Assembly (NCBI RefSeq): GCF_036388275.1
Contig: NZ_DASVSF010000076.1
Coordinates: 62,001 to 126,000, forward strand
DNA length: 64,000 bases
Source of the DNA: Longimicrobium sp.
GTDB lineage: Bacteria; Gemmatimonadota; Gemmatimonadetes; Longimicrobiales; Longimicrobiaceae
Direction: 5' to 3'
Position numbers and translations under genes: made by a program
The notes under the pieces: model-generated
Told to the model about the DNA's origin: nothing
Seen by the model: the letters and a program-made list of their open reading frames with translations, nothing else
Databases searched by the model: none
Part shown: positions 19,307 to 27,244 of the stretch, piece after piece
Numbering within the stretch: the first letter of the stretch is position 1
Layout: every line of letters starts with the position of its first letter

Positions 19307-20229
19307 TGGACGGGGGTCAGCGGGAGGTGCCCGGAGAGCACCGCGTGGGCGTTGCGCGCGGCCAGCATCGCCATTCGCGTCCGCGTTTCGCGCGTCGCGG
19401 AGCCTACGTGAGGAAGCAGGACCACGTTCGGCAGCTCCAGGAGCCCCGGGTGAATGCGCGGCTCGTGCTCATACACGTCCAGCCCGGCGCCGGCCAGCGG
19501 CCCGTCGCGAAGCGCATCCACGAGCGCCGCCTCGTCCACCAGCGCGCCGCGGGCAGTGTTGACGAGGAACGAGCCCGGGCGCATCCGCCGCAGCACCCCG
19601 GCGCTTATGGCGTGCCGAGTGTCGGGCGTCAGCGGCGCATGGAGGCTCAGCACGTCGCTGCGGGCGATCAGCGCGTCGAAGTCCACCCATTCCGCCCCCA
19701 GCGCCGCGTCCTCCGTCAGGTGGGTGCGGGAGTGATAGATGATCCGCATGCCGAACGGCGACGCCCTCCGCGCCACCGCCTGCCCGATGCGTCCCATCCC
19801 GAAGATCCCCAGCGTCTTGCCCGACAGGTCGCCGCCCAGGTAGTCCCAGAAGCCCCAGCCGTGGAACTCGCCCGCGCGCAGGCTGCGCTCCGCCTGCGGG
19901 AGTCCCCGAACCGCGGAAAGGATGAGCGCGAACGCCAGGTCGGCCGTGGCGTCGGTCAGCACGTCGGGGGTGTTGGTGACCACGATGCCGCGCTCCCGGC
20001 ACGCCGCCACGTCCACGTGCTCGTATCCCACCACGGCGTTGGCCACCACCTTCAGCCGCGGCGCGAGGTCCAGCAGGGCCTCGTCCACGCGGACGGTCAG
20101 CAGGCACAGCAGCGCCTCGGCGTCGGCCAGGGCGTCGCGCCAGCCGTCCGGTCCCGCGACCGGGCCGAGGGGGCGCAGCAGCTCCGACGCGCCGTCGGGG
20201 AGCGGAAAGGTGGTGACGATTCGCGCCAT
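19303..20229 (-). CDS. D-glycerate dehydrogenase / hydroxypyruvate reductase
   Basis: A D-2-hydroxyacid dehydrogenase of 308 residues that reduces hydroxypyruvate or glyoxylate with NAD(P)H. The Rossmann motif is GIFGMGRIGQAVA; the catalytic Arg is in NTARGALVDE, the Glu in YEHEPRIHP and the His in LPHVGSATRETR. The start ATG (20227-20229) shares one base with the upstream GNAT stop, and its stop overlaps the kinase start, so three genes form a tight operon. The pairing with glycerate 2-kinase is the best evidence for glyoxylate/hydroxypyruvate as substrate. Confidence 0.92.
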   Translation of the reverse strand: MARIVTTFPLPDGASELLRPLGPVAGPDGWRDALADAEALLCLLTVRVDEALLDLAPRLKVVANAVVGYEHVDVAACRERGIVVTNTPDVLTDATADLAFALILSAVRGLPQAERSLRAGEFHGWGFWDYLGGDLSGKTLGIFGMGRIGQAVARRASPFGMRIIYHSRTHLTEDAALGAEWVDFDALIARSDVLSLHAPLTPDTRHAISAGVLRRMRPGSFLVNTARGALVDEAALVDALRDGPLAGAGLDVYEHEPRIHPGLLELPNVVLLPHVGSATRETRTRMAMLAARNAHAVLSGHLPLTPVQ

Positions 20230-20765
20230 CAGGCGATCGGCTTTTCCCAGAGGCTGATCCCGGCGCCGCTCAGGCCCAGGAGCGCGTGATCGCGAATGCT
20301 CATCTCCCGAAATCCCAGCGCGCGGACGATGGGGTGCACGGAAAGCCGGCGCCGTTGGAAGGCGGTGCGCATGGCCTTGATGCCGCGCCCCGCCAGCCAC
20401 ACCTCGAGCGCGTCGAGCGCCTCGCCCGCCAGCCCCTGCCCGCGGTGCGCGGGGTCCACCATCAGCAGCCCCAGCAGGGCGCGATCCGGCTCGGGGTTGC
20501 CCGCCCACCATCCCACGGCGCCGACCTCCTCGCCCGTGTCGAGCCGCGTCAGCAGCGCCACCTGGCGCCCGGGGCTGCCGGTGGAGGCGCGCAGTTCGGC
20601 GGCACCGGCGTTCGCCTCAGGCGCGGGTCGGCCGGTGAGCGCGGAGAAGTGGTCGGCGCAGCGCTCGAAGACGCGCTGCAGGCGGTCTTCGTCCCCCGGC
20701 CCCAAGGTGCGCAGGACCAGGCGGTCGGTCTCAATTTCCAGCGGCGCGGCGGGCGCGTTGTCCAC
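20229..20765 (-). CDS. GNAT family N-acetyltransferase
   Basis: An acetyl-CoA-dependent N-acetyltransferase of 178 residues, RimJ-like in its opening LEIETDRLVLRTLGPGDEDRL. Motif A is visible as LLGLLMVDPAHRGQGLAGEALDALEVWL, with the CoA pyrophosphate-binding R-x2-GxG/A. The C-terminal strand (RALGFREMSIRDHALLG) is intact. The start is a GTG at 20765. It is first in the operon with the hydroxypyruvate reductase and glycerate kinase; its substrate is unknown and need not relate to glycerate. Confidence 0.8.
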   Translation of the reverse strand: MDNAPAAPLEIETDRLVLRTLGPGDEDRLQRVFERCADHFSALTGRPAPEANAGAAELRASTGSPGRQVALLTRLDTGEEVGAVGWWAGNPEPDRALLGLLMVDPAHRGQGLAGEALDALEVWLAGRGIKAMRTAFQRRRLSVHPIVRALGFREMSIRDHALLGLSGAGISLWEKPIA

Positions 20766-20918
20766 GTAGGTTCCCGTCGTTCAGAAAGAGGTGCGGTGCC
20801 CCCGGAGTGGCGATTCCGGCGCGGAAAGTTGCCCCGCGCCGGGCGGGGGCGTCAAGTTGGGGGAGCGAGCGCGGCCGGGGGGCGGCGCGGAACCGAAAAC
20901 GGCGGAGAGCGGCGAGCG

Positions 20919-21104
20919 ATGCAACTGGAGAGCGCCCACTTCCTGCGGCGCGGCGACCTCGTTCGGCACGCGGACGGGCGCGAGGGAAGCGTGGTGGACG
21001 CGATGGCGCTGTACGCCGTCGTGCGATGGGACGGCGGGACGCAGGACGAGGTGGAACAGCTGGATCCGCAGATCCTGGTGACGGAGCGCGCCTCCCGCGA
21101 GTAG
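20919..21104 (+). CDS. Small conserved-looking protein, 61 residues
   Basis: A short gene with ATG at 20919 behind GGAGAGCGGCGAG. The protein looks like one small beta-barrel: FLRRGDLVRHADGREGSVVDAMALYAVVRWDGG has the alternating pattern of SH3-like or KOW-like proteins that read as R-x-GDxV ... GxV. It precedes a zinc-ribbon gene by 22 bases and is divergent from the GNAT operon. I cannot name a family and give no function. Codon use matches the neighbours. Confidence 0.55.
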   Translation: MQLESAHFLRRGDLVRHADGREGSVVDAMALYAVVRWDGGTQDEVEQLDPQILVTERASRE

Positions 21105-21126
21105 CAGATCCCCAACTAATCGCCCG

Positions 21127-21345
21127 ATGAGCCACTTCGACCCGAGCTGGTGCGCGCGCCTCCACGCCCGCCCGGCGCCGCCGCCGGAGCCCGCCCCCGC
21201 TAAGGAGACGGTGCGTTCCCTGTTCCAGAAGCGCGAGATCCCCTCCGTGCACGAGTGCGAGCTGTGCGGGACGGTGATGTTCGACCACAACTGCAAGATC
21301 ATCTGCCCCAACTGCGGCTACAAACGCGACTGCAGCGATCCCTGA
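21127..21345 (+). CDS. Small zinc-ribbon protein
   Basis: A 72-residue protein with two CxxC knuckles, HECELCGTVM and IICPNCGYKRDC, which form a zinc ribbon in the C-terminal half. The N-terminal half is proline-rich and probably disordered. A lone Cys follows the second knuckle. The ATG at 21127 follows the 61-residue gene by 22 bases. Such proteins occur as accessory subunits in RNA or protein complexes, but no partner is visible here. Confidence 0.7.
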   Translation: MSHFDPSWCARLHARPAPPPEPAPAKETVRSLFQKREIPSVHECELCGTVMFDHNCKIICPNCGYKRDCSDP

Positions 21346-21388
21346 CATCGCTCCGCGTCCCATCCCCCTCACCCGTGGAGAACGGAAA

Positions 21389-22462
21389 GTGGCTTCCGAA
21401 CGCAAGGGCGTGGCTCCGCGGGAACCCGGCGCGGGCGTGGCCGAACTCGCCGGCTACGGCGAGCTCCTCGACGATTTGAAGGCGCGCATCCATGCGGCGC
21501 GGGTGCGCGCCGCGCTGGCCGTCAACCGGGAGATGATCCTGCTCTACTGGCAGATTGGCGGCCGGATCCTGGTGCGGCAGAACGAGCAGCGCTGGGGCGC
21601 CAAGGTCATCCAGCGCCTGTCGCAGGACCTTTCGCGCGAGTTTCCCGGCAGCTCCGGCTTCTCGTCGAGAAATCTCGCGTACATGCGCGCCTTCGCCGAA
21701 GCGTACCCGGATGAGGAATTTGTGCAACAGGCTGTTGCACAAATTCCGTGGGGCCACATCACCCTCCTTCTCGGCAAGGCCAAAAGCCCGGCGGAGCGCG
21801 AGTGGTACGTCCGCCAGACGGTGGAGAACGGCTGGAGCCGGGCCGTGCTCGCCCACCAGATCGAGAGCGGGCTCTACACGCGCCAGGGGCATGCGATCAC
21901 GAACTTCGATCTCACTCTTTCGGCGACGCGCTCCGAGCTTGCCCGCGAGCTGATCAAGGACCCGTACCACTTCGGCTTCCTGGAGCTGGGCACCGAGGCC
22001 AGGGAGCGCGACCTGGAGCGCGCGCTGCTGGTGCACGTCCGCGACTTTCTCCTGGAGCTCGGGCGGGGGTTCGCGCTGGTCGGCAGCCAGTATCACCTGG
22101 AGGTGGGCGGGCAGGACTACCACGTGGACCTGCTGTTCTACCACCTTCACCTGCGCTGCTTCGTCGTCGTGGACCTCAAGATCGGGGCGTTCCAGCCCGA
22201 GCACGCGGGGAAGATGAACTTCTACCTCTCCGTGATCGACGACCAGCTCAGGCACGAGGGTGACCAGCCCAGCATCGGGCTGATCCTGTGCAAGGAAAGG
22301 AACCGCGTGGTGGCCGAGTACGCGCTGCGCGGCTCCGTGCGGCCGATCGGAGTGTCGGAGTATCGGCTGACGGAACTGCTCCCCGAGCGGCTCCGCGGCA
22401 GCCTTCCCTCCGTCCAGGAGCTGGAAAAGGAGATCGGCAGCGCGGACGAGCTGGCGGCCTGA
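21389..22462 (+). CDS. YhcG-type PDDEXK nuclease (DUF1016 family)
   Basis: A 357-residue protein of the DUF1016/YhcG family: an N-terminal helical DUF1016_N domain (about 20-180, with LYWQIGGRI and SSRNLAYMRAF) and a C-terminal PDDEXK nuclease domain (about 190-345) with YHVDLLFYHLHLRCFVVVDLKIG. The Asp and the DLK are the expected catalytic residues. Many members lie near restriction-modification or other defence genes; none is visible here. The start is a GTG at 21389. The segment FVQQAVAQIPWG (about 111-122) is encoded by a 29-base near-perfect palindrome, and related palindromes follow the gene. Confidence 0.88.
   Translation: MASERKGVAPREPGAGVAELAGYGELLDDLKARIHAARVRAALAVNREMILLYWQIGGRILVRQNEQRWGAKVIQRLSQDLSREFPGSSGFSSRNLAYMRAFAEAYPDEEFVQQAVAQIPWGHITLLLGKAKSPAEREWYVRQTVENGWSRAVLAHQIESGLYTRQGHAITNFDLTLSATRSELARELIKDPYHFGFLELGTEARERDLERALLVHVRDFLLELGRGFALVGSQYHLEVGGQDYHVDLLFYHLHLRCFVVVDLKIGAFQPEHAGKMNFYLSVIDDQLRHEGDQPSIGLILCKERNRVVAEYALRGSVRPIGVSEYRLTELLPERLRGSLPSVQELEKEIGSADELAA
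21717..21745. repeat. Coding palindrome inside the YhcG-type gene
   Basis: Two 14-base arms (aatttgtgcaacag and its exact complement) flank a single central G at 21731. It encodes EFVQQAVAQI, a conserved part of the DUF1016 domain, so both protein and DNA or RNA structure are conserved in one site. Confidence 0.8.
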
Positions 22463-22483
22463 CGCGTGGGGCGGCCCTGATTC

Positions 22484-22502
22484 GTGCAACGGCCTGTTGC
22501 AC
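22484..22502. repeat. Palindrome related to the YhcG coding palindrome
   Basis: GTGCAAC at 22484-22490 pairs with GTTGCAC at 22496-22502. The sequence matches the in-gene palindrome at its arms but with an altered centre. It begins 22 bases after the nuclease stop codon. Confidence 0.65.
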
Positions 22503-22542
22503 AATTGATTCGGGTAGAGTCCATGCCCACTCGCGTCCGATT

Positions 22543-22561
22543 GTCCAACAGGCTGTTGGAC
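22543..22561. repeat. Second intergenic relative of the YhcG palindrome
   Basis: GTCCAACAG and CTGTTGGAC flank a central G, the same centre as in the coding copy (aacaGGctgtt), with different outer bases. It lies 41 bases after the first intergenic copy. Confidence 0.65.
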
Positions 22562-22656
22562 GATTCGCCCCGTGAACAGAGCGGGCTTGTTGGACGGATG
22601 CCGAAGCGCTCAATTGCCCGCGTCGTCTCGCGCCCACGCCACCTCACGGATCATCC

Positions 22657-23814
22657 ATGAAACTCCGCACAGTCCTTCCCGCCGCGCTCGCCGCGCTGCT
22701 GGCCCTTCCCGCCGCCGCGCAGCGAGAGAGCGGCAGCTTCGTCGTCACGCTGGGGAACGATACCGTGGCGTTCGAGCAGTTCGTCCGCACGCCGCGCCAC
22801 CTGAGCAGCCACCTGGTGTCGCGGTCGCCGCGCACCGTGCTGCGCCGCATCGACGCCGACCTGCGTGCCGACGGCTCCGTGCAGCGGCTGGTGATGCACT
22901 CGCAGGTGCTGAACGATCCCACCCTGCTGCCGCAGGTGATCACCGTTCGCCTGGGTGGCGACAGCGCCGACGTGCGCATTGCCCGGGGTGACACCGTGCG
23001 CACCCTGCGTGTTGCCACGCCCAACGGAGCCTGGCCGTGGATTGGCGACTCGTACGCGTTCGCGGAACTCGCGCTGCGCGCCGCCCGCCCCATGCGCGGC
23101 GACTCGGTGGTGCTGCCGCTGATCCCGCCCGGCGCCCCGGCGACCACCACGGGCACCCTCCGCCGCCTGGGCCGCGACTCGGTGACCCTTCGCACGGGCG
23201 CCGGCGAGTCGCGGATCGCGACGGATGCGGCCGGGCGGGTGCTGGGCGTCGCCAGCCCCAACAGCACGCGGAAGGTGACGGTGGAGCGAATCGCCGCCAC
23301 CTCGGCGTACGACGTGGCGGCGCGGTTCGCCGCGGCCGAGCGCACCGGCCGGGCGATGGGCGCGCTCTCGCCGCGCGACTCCGTCGTGGCCTCCGTCGGC
23401 GGCGCGAACGTGTCGGTGGCGTATGGAAGGCCGGCGCGGCGTGGGCGGCAGATCGCGGGCGGGGTGGTGCCGTGGGACCAGGTGTGGCGCACAGGCGCCA
23501 ACAACGCCACCGCGTTCCGCACGGACCGCGACCTGATGTTCGGCGGCACACGCGTGCCCGCGGGCAGCTACACCCTGTTCTCGCTCCCCAGCCGCGACAA
23601 CTGGCTGCTGATCGTCAACAAGCAGACGGGGCAGTGGGGAACGGAGTACCACCCGGAGCAGGACCTGGCGCGCATTCCCGCGCAGGTGCGCACGGTGACG
23701 GGCGAACCCGCGGAGCTGTTCACCATCCGGGTGGAGCCAGACGGGCAGGGCGGCGCGCTGGTGCTGTCGTGGGGCGACATGGAGGTTCGGGCGCCGTTCA
23801 CCGTGGCACCGTGA
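22657..23814 (+). CDS. DUF2911 domain-containing exported protein
   Basis: An exported protein of 385 residues. A Sec signal peptide ends at about ALPAAAQRE. The N-terminal half (about 22-235) is a beta-rich domain with the feel of a DUF4198/DUF3108-like lipid-binding fold, which I do not assign. The C-terminal 140 residues are DUF2911: VSVAYGRPARRGRQIAGGVVPWDQVWRTGANNATAF and TRVPAGSYTLFSLP. DUF2911 proteins are common and uncharacterised in Bacteroidota and Gemmatimonadota. The gene overlaps the next by four bases (GTGA). Confidence 0.8.
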   Translation: MKLRTVLPAALAALLALPAAAQRESGSFVVTLGNDTVAFEQFVRTPRHLSSHLVSRSPRTVLRRIDADLRADGSVQRLVMHSQVLNDPTLLPQVITVRLGGDSADVRIARGDTVRTLRVATPNGAWPWIGDSYAFAELALRAARPMRGDSVVLPLIPPGAPATTTGTLRRLGRDSVTLRTGAGESRIATDAAGRVLGVASPNSTRKVTVERIAATSAYDVAARFAAAERTGRAMGALSPRDSVVASVGGANVSVAYGRPARRGRQIAGGVVPWDQVWRTGANNATAFRTDRDLMFGGTRVPAGSYTLFSLPSRDNWLLIVNKQTGQWGTEYHPEQDLARIPAQVRTVTGEPAELFTIRVEPDGQGGALVLSWGDMEVRAPFTVAP

Positions 23815-24119
23815 GCGACGACACCACTCCCGTGGACGTGGGGCCTACGGAGGATGGGTCGCAGCTCCGCATCCGCTGGAAGGACGGCGCGGTGTCGGAC
23901 TACCAGCCGCGCTACCTGCGGCTGAGCTGCCCGTGCGCGGGGTGCGTGGACGAGATGACGGGCCGTCCCCTGATCGACCCGGGGCGCATTCCCATGGACG
24001 TGCATCCACTCTCGGTGGAGTACGTGGGCGAGTACGCGCTGCGGTTCGACTGGAGCGACGGGCACCGGACGGGCATCTACCCGTGGGACTACCTGCGCGA
24101 GATTTCGCTCACCACCTGA
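23811..24119 (+). CDS. DUF971 domain-containing protein
   Basis: A 102-residue protein of the DUF971 family (the N-terminal fold also seen in gamma-butyrobetaine hydroxylases). The signature is LRLSCPCAGCVDEMTGR with three cysteines and YALRFDWSDGHRTGIYPWDYLRE at the end. Members often sit beside Mrp-type iron-sulfur carrier genes; none is here. The GTG start overlaps the stop of the DUF2911 gene, so the two are coupled. It ends in a hairpin shared with the convergent response regulator gene. Confidence 0.85.
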   Translation: MSDDTTPVDVGPTEDGSQLRIRWKDGAVSDYQPRYLRLSCPCAGCVDEMTGRPLIDPGRIPMDVHPLSVEYVGEYALRFDWSDGHRTGIYPWDYLREISLTT

Positions 24120-24144
24120 GGCGCGCGCTCCGATCCGAATGACG

Positions 24145-24177
24145 GAAGCCCACCGTGGCCGCGCCGGGGTGGGCTTC
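24145..24177. terminator. Bidirectional hairpin between convergent genes
   Basis: A 10-bp stem GAAGCCCACC/GGTGGGCTTC with a 13-base loop sits between the DUF971 stop and the response regulator stop. T-rich bases (cttcgctttc) follow on the plus strand. Confidence 0.65.
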
Positions 24178-24200
24178 GCTTTCATCTCGACGGATCGCGA

Positions 24201-24587
24201 TCAGCCGGCTGCCTTCTCCGGCGGGCCGATCAGCGTGCGTACCTCCTGCAGCAGGTGCGGGGGCATGCAGGGCTTGATCAGCAGGCCATCGAAGCCCTCG
24301 GCAATCATGCGGTCGCGATCCACCGAAAGCGCCATGGCGGTGAGCACCACGATCGGCACGCGGGCGGTGCGCGGGTCGTCGCGCAGCACGCGCATGGCCT
24401 GGCGCCCGTCCATCACCGGCATCGCCAGGTCCATCAGCACCAGGTCGGGCATGTGCTGGCGCACCAGCTCCACCGCGTCGCGGCCATTGGCGGCGTCGAG
24501 GGTGCCATAGCCCTCGCGCTCCAGCACGGCCAGCAGGGCCACCCGGTTGTCTTCGTGGTCGTCGACGAGAAGGATGGTCTTGGGCAT
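24201..24587 (-). CDS. Single-domain response regulator (CheY-like)
   Basis: A stand-alone receiver of 128 residues. The acidic pocket D9/D10, the phospho-acceptor D53 (LVLMDLAMPVMDG), T/S in VLTAMA and the lysine in LLIKPC are all present. No output domain exists, so it would act by protein contact, for example in a phosphorelay from hybrid kinases. The start is the ATG at 24587 (MPKTILLVDD). No kinase is adjacent; the orphan kinases at 349-3972 and 63118-64000 are candidate partners by type only. Confidence 0.9.
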   Translation of the reverse strand: MPKTILLVDDHEDNRVALLAVLEREGYGTLDAANGRDAVELVRQHMPDLVLMDLAMPVMDGRQAMRVLRDDPRTARVPIVVLTAMALSVDRDRMIAEGFDGLLIKPCMPPHLLQEVRTLIGPPEKAAG

Positions 24588-24705
24588 CCGCGGGGCGGCA
24601 GCGTGCGCAAATGGCCGCCGGGTGTCCGAGCCTCGGCGGAACAGCCTGGGTGGATGGGCTGAACCCTGCAGAATCCGCAAGAACGGAGCCGGGGCGAGCT
24701 CCGCG

Positions 24706-25254
24706 TCAGCCGAAAAGGTCCTGCTGCGGCGTCGCGGGATAGGTGACGAGTCCGTCCGCGTGCACCACGGCGTGGGGAGAAAGGCGGGCCTCCGCCGCCG
24801 GCCCCGGGCCGATGATGTCGGCCACGGGAACGCCGCGGGCCAGCAGCGCGTCGGTGATCAGGCGGCGGTGGCAGCGCCAGGGCACCGCTTCGGCGCACAT
24901 GATGGCCGGCGTGCGCCCCCGCGCGTCGTCCATCAGCCGCTGCAGCGCGGCCTGGAAGGGCGGGGTGGCCGTATAGTCGGCGTAGGCGCGAAAGGCGGCG
25001 TGCCGCCACGCCGTGTTGGGCGACGGGGCGGCGCCGCGCTCCGTCGTCCGCCGCCCGCCGAGCGCTTCCTCGTGCCGGTAGCCGATGCCGGCTTCGGCGA
25101 GCGCCGCCGCCAGCGCGTCGCTCCCGAACTGCGGATGGCGGCGAGACCCGGGAAAGCGCCGCACGTCCACCAGCAGCTGCACGCCGTTGTCCCGCAGCAG
25201 CTCCAGGAACTCGGCCGTCGTGCGGGTGGAATGGCCGATGGTGAAGATGGTCAC
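24706..25254 (-). CDS. DUF488 family protein
   Basis: A 182-residue protein of the DUF488 family, which has a Rossmann-like fold. The family pattern is clear: IFTIGHSTRTTAEFLELL, LVDVRRFPGSRRHPQF, and the CxxxxxxCHR site as CAEAVPWRCHRRLI. The function of the family is unknown; a role in nucleic acid or modified-base metabolism has been proposed. The start is a GTG at 25254 that falls inside a 9-bp repeat array. It lies downstream of yceI on the same strand and the array separates them. Confidence 0.85.
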   Translation of the reverse strand: MTIFTIGHSTRTTAEFLELLRDNGVQLLVDVRRFPGSRRHPQFGSDALAAALAEAGIGYRHEEALGGRRTTERGAAPSPNTAWRHAAFRAYADYTATPPFQAALQRLMDDARGRTPAIMCAEAVPWRCHRRLITDALLARGVPVADIIGPGPAAEARLSPHAVVHADGLVTYPATPQQDLFG

Positions 25255-25350
25255 GACGGTAACTACGGTAAGAACGGTAACGACGGAAAGGCACGGCGTC
25301 GCGTGGTTCCCACGTCGTTACCGTGTCGACCGTCGTTACCGTCGTTACGG
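25251..25350. repeat. 9-bp repeat arrays in inverted orientation (copy 1)
   Basis: Read on the minus strand, 25251-25290 is GTCGTTACC GTTCTTACC GTAGTTACC GTCGTGACC, a period-9 array. On the plus strand, 25311-25350 carries the same unit in the other direction (gtcgttaccgtgtcgaccgtcgttaccgtcg). The two arms face each other over about 20 bases and can pair. The DUF488 start codon and the yceI stop codon both lie in the array. Confidence 0.75.
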
Positions 25351-25974
25351 CTGTTCCACCGCGGAGATGGCGATGCTGATGCGCACCTCGTCGCCCAGCA
25401 CCGCGCCGCCGGCTTCGGCCGCGCGGTTCCAGGAGACGCCGTAATCCATGCGGTCGATGGTGGTCTGCGCCTCGAAGCCGATGCGCCGCTTGCCCACCGC
25501 GCCGCTGACCTCCGTCAGCTCGCCCTCCAGCACCACGGGCCGGGTGACGCCGCGGATGGTGAGGTTGCCGTGCACGCGCAGCTCGCGCCCATCCACCGCC
25601 ACGCGGGTGCTGCGGAAGGTGATGACGGGGTGGTTGGGGGCATCGAAGAAGTCGGCGGAGCGAAGGTGCGTGTCGCGCCGTTCGTTGTTGGTGTCGATGC
25701 TGGCGGTCTGGATGTCGACCTCCACCGATCCGCCCGCCAGGCTGGCCGGGTCGGCGACGATGGTGCCGCTCCACTGGTTGAACTGCCCGCTCACGCGGCT
25801 GACCAGGTGCCGGATGCGGAAGGTGAGCTCCGAGTGCGACGTGTCGATCCGCCACCTCACCGGCGCCGCCGCCACCGCCACGGGCGGCGCCTCGGCCGCG
25901 CGCGCGCCGCCCACACCGGCCGACAGCATCAGCGCCGGCACCATCACCACGGCCATCATCCCACGAACCCGCAT
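25345..25974 (-). CDS. YceI family exported protein
   Basis: A periplasmic lipocalin-like protein of 209 residues that would bind a polyisoprenoid or other lipid. A Sec signal peptide ends at about GGARAAE. The YceI domain has VRWRIDTSHSELTFRIRHL, GGSVEVDIQTASIDTNNERRDTHLRSADFFDA, VHGNLTIRGVTRPVVLEGEL and the closing MDYGVSWNRA. Length and motifs are typical. The family is linked to stress and acid resistance in some bacteria. The gene lies between two copies of a 9-bp repeat array, and its stop codon is in one. Confidence 0.93.
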   Translation of the reverse strand: MRVRGMMAVVMVPALMLSAGVGGARAAEAPPVAVAAAPVRWRIDTSHSELTFRIRHLVSRVSGQFNQWSGTIVADPASLAGGSVEVDIQTASIDTNNERRDTHLRSADFFDAPNHPVITFRSTRVAVDGRELRVHGNLTIRGVTRPVVLEGELTEVSGAVGKRRIGFEAQTTIDRMDYGVSWNRAAEAGGAVLGDEVRISIAISAVEQP

Positions 25975-26006
25975 GTCTCTTTATCTCTTGGAGAAGGTAA
26001 AAACGC

Positions 26007-26115
26007 TGACCACGGCAAGAACGGTAACGGAAACGGCAACCAGGGCCAACCCCGGCATCCACCGTGTCGACCGTAGTTACCGTTGTGACCGTAGTTACCG
26101 CAGTTACCGCCGTGA
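26007..26115. repeat. 9-bp repeat arrays in inverted orientation (copy 2)
   Basis: The right arm (26061-26115) reads GTTACCGTT, GTGACCGTA, GTTACCGCA, GTTACCGCC in strict period 9. The left arm (26007-26040) has the complement unit (acggtaacggaaacggcaac). Both copies contain ccgtgtcgaccgt before the right arm. The last codons and the stop of the TPR gene are inside the array. Confidence 0.75.
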
Positions 26116-27054
26116 CTTCAGCAGCCGGCGCAGCTCCGCCTCGGACGCGATGTAGCCGAACGGGGTCCAGTTCTCGGCCGAGGTCACGCGCCAGAAGATT
26201 TCCTCGGCCTGCTCGGGACGGCCGTTGTACAGGTGCCAGTTGCCCACGGCGTAGCCCTGCGTGGCCAGCGTCGTCGCGTCGCCGCCCGCCGCCAAGAGCG
26301 AATCGGGCGCCACGCGGCCCTGGTACATCATCAGGCGCCGGTGGTACGCCTGGTTTTCGACCACGTCCATCTCCGGCCGCACCGCCGCCAGCACCTGGGC
26401 GGCCTCGTCGTCGCGGCGCAGGCGGCGGAGCGACATGTACAGCCAGTCGATGGCCGCCACGCGCTCGTCGTCGTTGCGCGACAGGGTCAGCGCGTTGCGG
26501 AAGGAGTACTGCGCGTGGGGAAACTCGCCGCGAAGGTAGTACGCCAGCCCCAGGTGGTACCACACGTTGAACTGCAGCGTGGTGCGCGGCTCGTTGCGCG
26601 CGTTGGGAATGCCGTCGGGCTCGATTTCGATGGGACGGCGGCCGATGAGCCGCGCGGCATGGTCCAGGTCGGACACGGCGCGGTCGAAGTCGCGCACGGT
26701 GATGTAGCGGTGGCCCCGATGGCGGTAGAAGCGCGGATCGCCGGGGTGCTTGCGGATGCCCTCGCCGAAGATGGCGATGGCGTCGCGGTAGCGGCCCAGG
26801 TACGCCACGCGCCGGCCCAGCCACAGGATGGCGTCGGCGTTGTCGGGGTCGCGCTCGTACGCGTCGTACGCCTCGGAAAGCTGTGCCTCCAGCCGCTGCC
26901 GCGTTTCCAGCGGAAGCTCGGGCGCGTACAGCGGGGCGCCCAGCAGCGACACGGCTTCGGGCGTGCCGGAGGCCGTGGGCGGCGCACGGCGCACGCCCGC
27001 ACAGGCGGTCAGCAGCAGGGCCGAAAGCAGCGCGAGCGCGGCGGCGAGCCTCAT
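26104..27054 (-). CDS. TPR-repeat lipoprotein
   Basis: A predicted lipoprotein of 316 residues with leader MRLAAALALLSALLLTACAG (lipobox LTAC). The body is a chain of TPR-like helix pairs: EAYDAYERDPDNADAILWLGRRVAYLGRYRDAIAIFGEGI, then HPGDPRFYRHRGHRYITVRDFDRAVSDLDHA, then a larger pair around VWYHLGLAYYLRGEFPHAQYSFRNAL. Likely a scaffold in envelope assembly or protein complexes. The ATG at 27054 follows a good signal start; the upstream frame is not coding. The 3' end runs into the repeat array. Confidence 0.75.
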   Translation of the reverse strand: MRLAAALALLSALLLTACAGVRRAPPTASGTPEAVSLLGAPLYAPELPLETRQRLEAQLSEAYDAYERDPDNADAILWLGRRVAYLGRYRDAIAIFGEGIRKHPGDPRFYRHRGHRYITVRDFDRAVSDLDHAARLIGRRPIEIEPDGIPNARNEPRTTLQFNVWYHLGLAYYLRGEFPHAQYSFRNALTLSRNDDERVAAIDWLYMSLRRLRRDDEAAQVLAAVRPEMDVVENQAYHRRLMMYQGRVAPDSLLAAGGDATTLATQGYAVGNWHLYNGRPEQAEEIFWRVTSAENWTPFGYIASEAELRRLLKSRR

Positions 27055-27244
27055 GAAAGAGTCGCGGTTTCCAGGTACGGTGCGCGAAACGCGGCCGAAC
27101 CGCCGCGCCGGGCGGGCCCGTTCGGCGGGGGGTGGAAGCAAGGGCCGATGATGACGGACGAGTTGCAGGATACCCCCGGAGCGCCGCGTTGAAAAGGGGG
27201 AAGCACTCGGGGCGTTCCCTTGGGGCCGCAACGTACTCCGAGCG

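Noticed and set aside
21722..21740. The YhcG palindrome as a transcription terminator
   Set aside because: It lies in the middle of a coding sequence and encodes a conserved segment, with no T-run and no gene end.
25251..26115. The 9-bp arrays as a CRISPR array
   Set aside because: The unit is too short, there are no unique spacers of constant size, and no cas genes are near.
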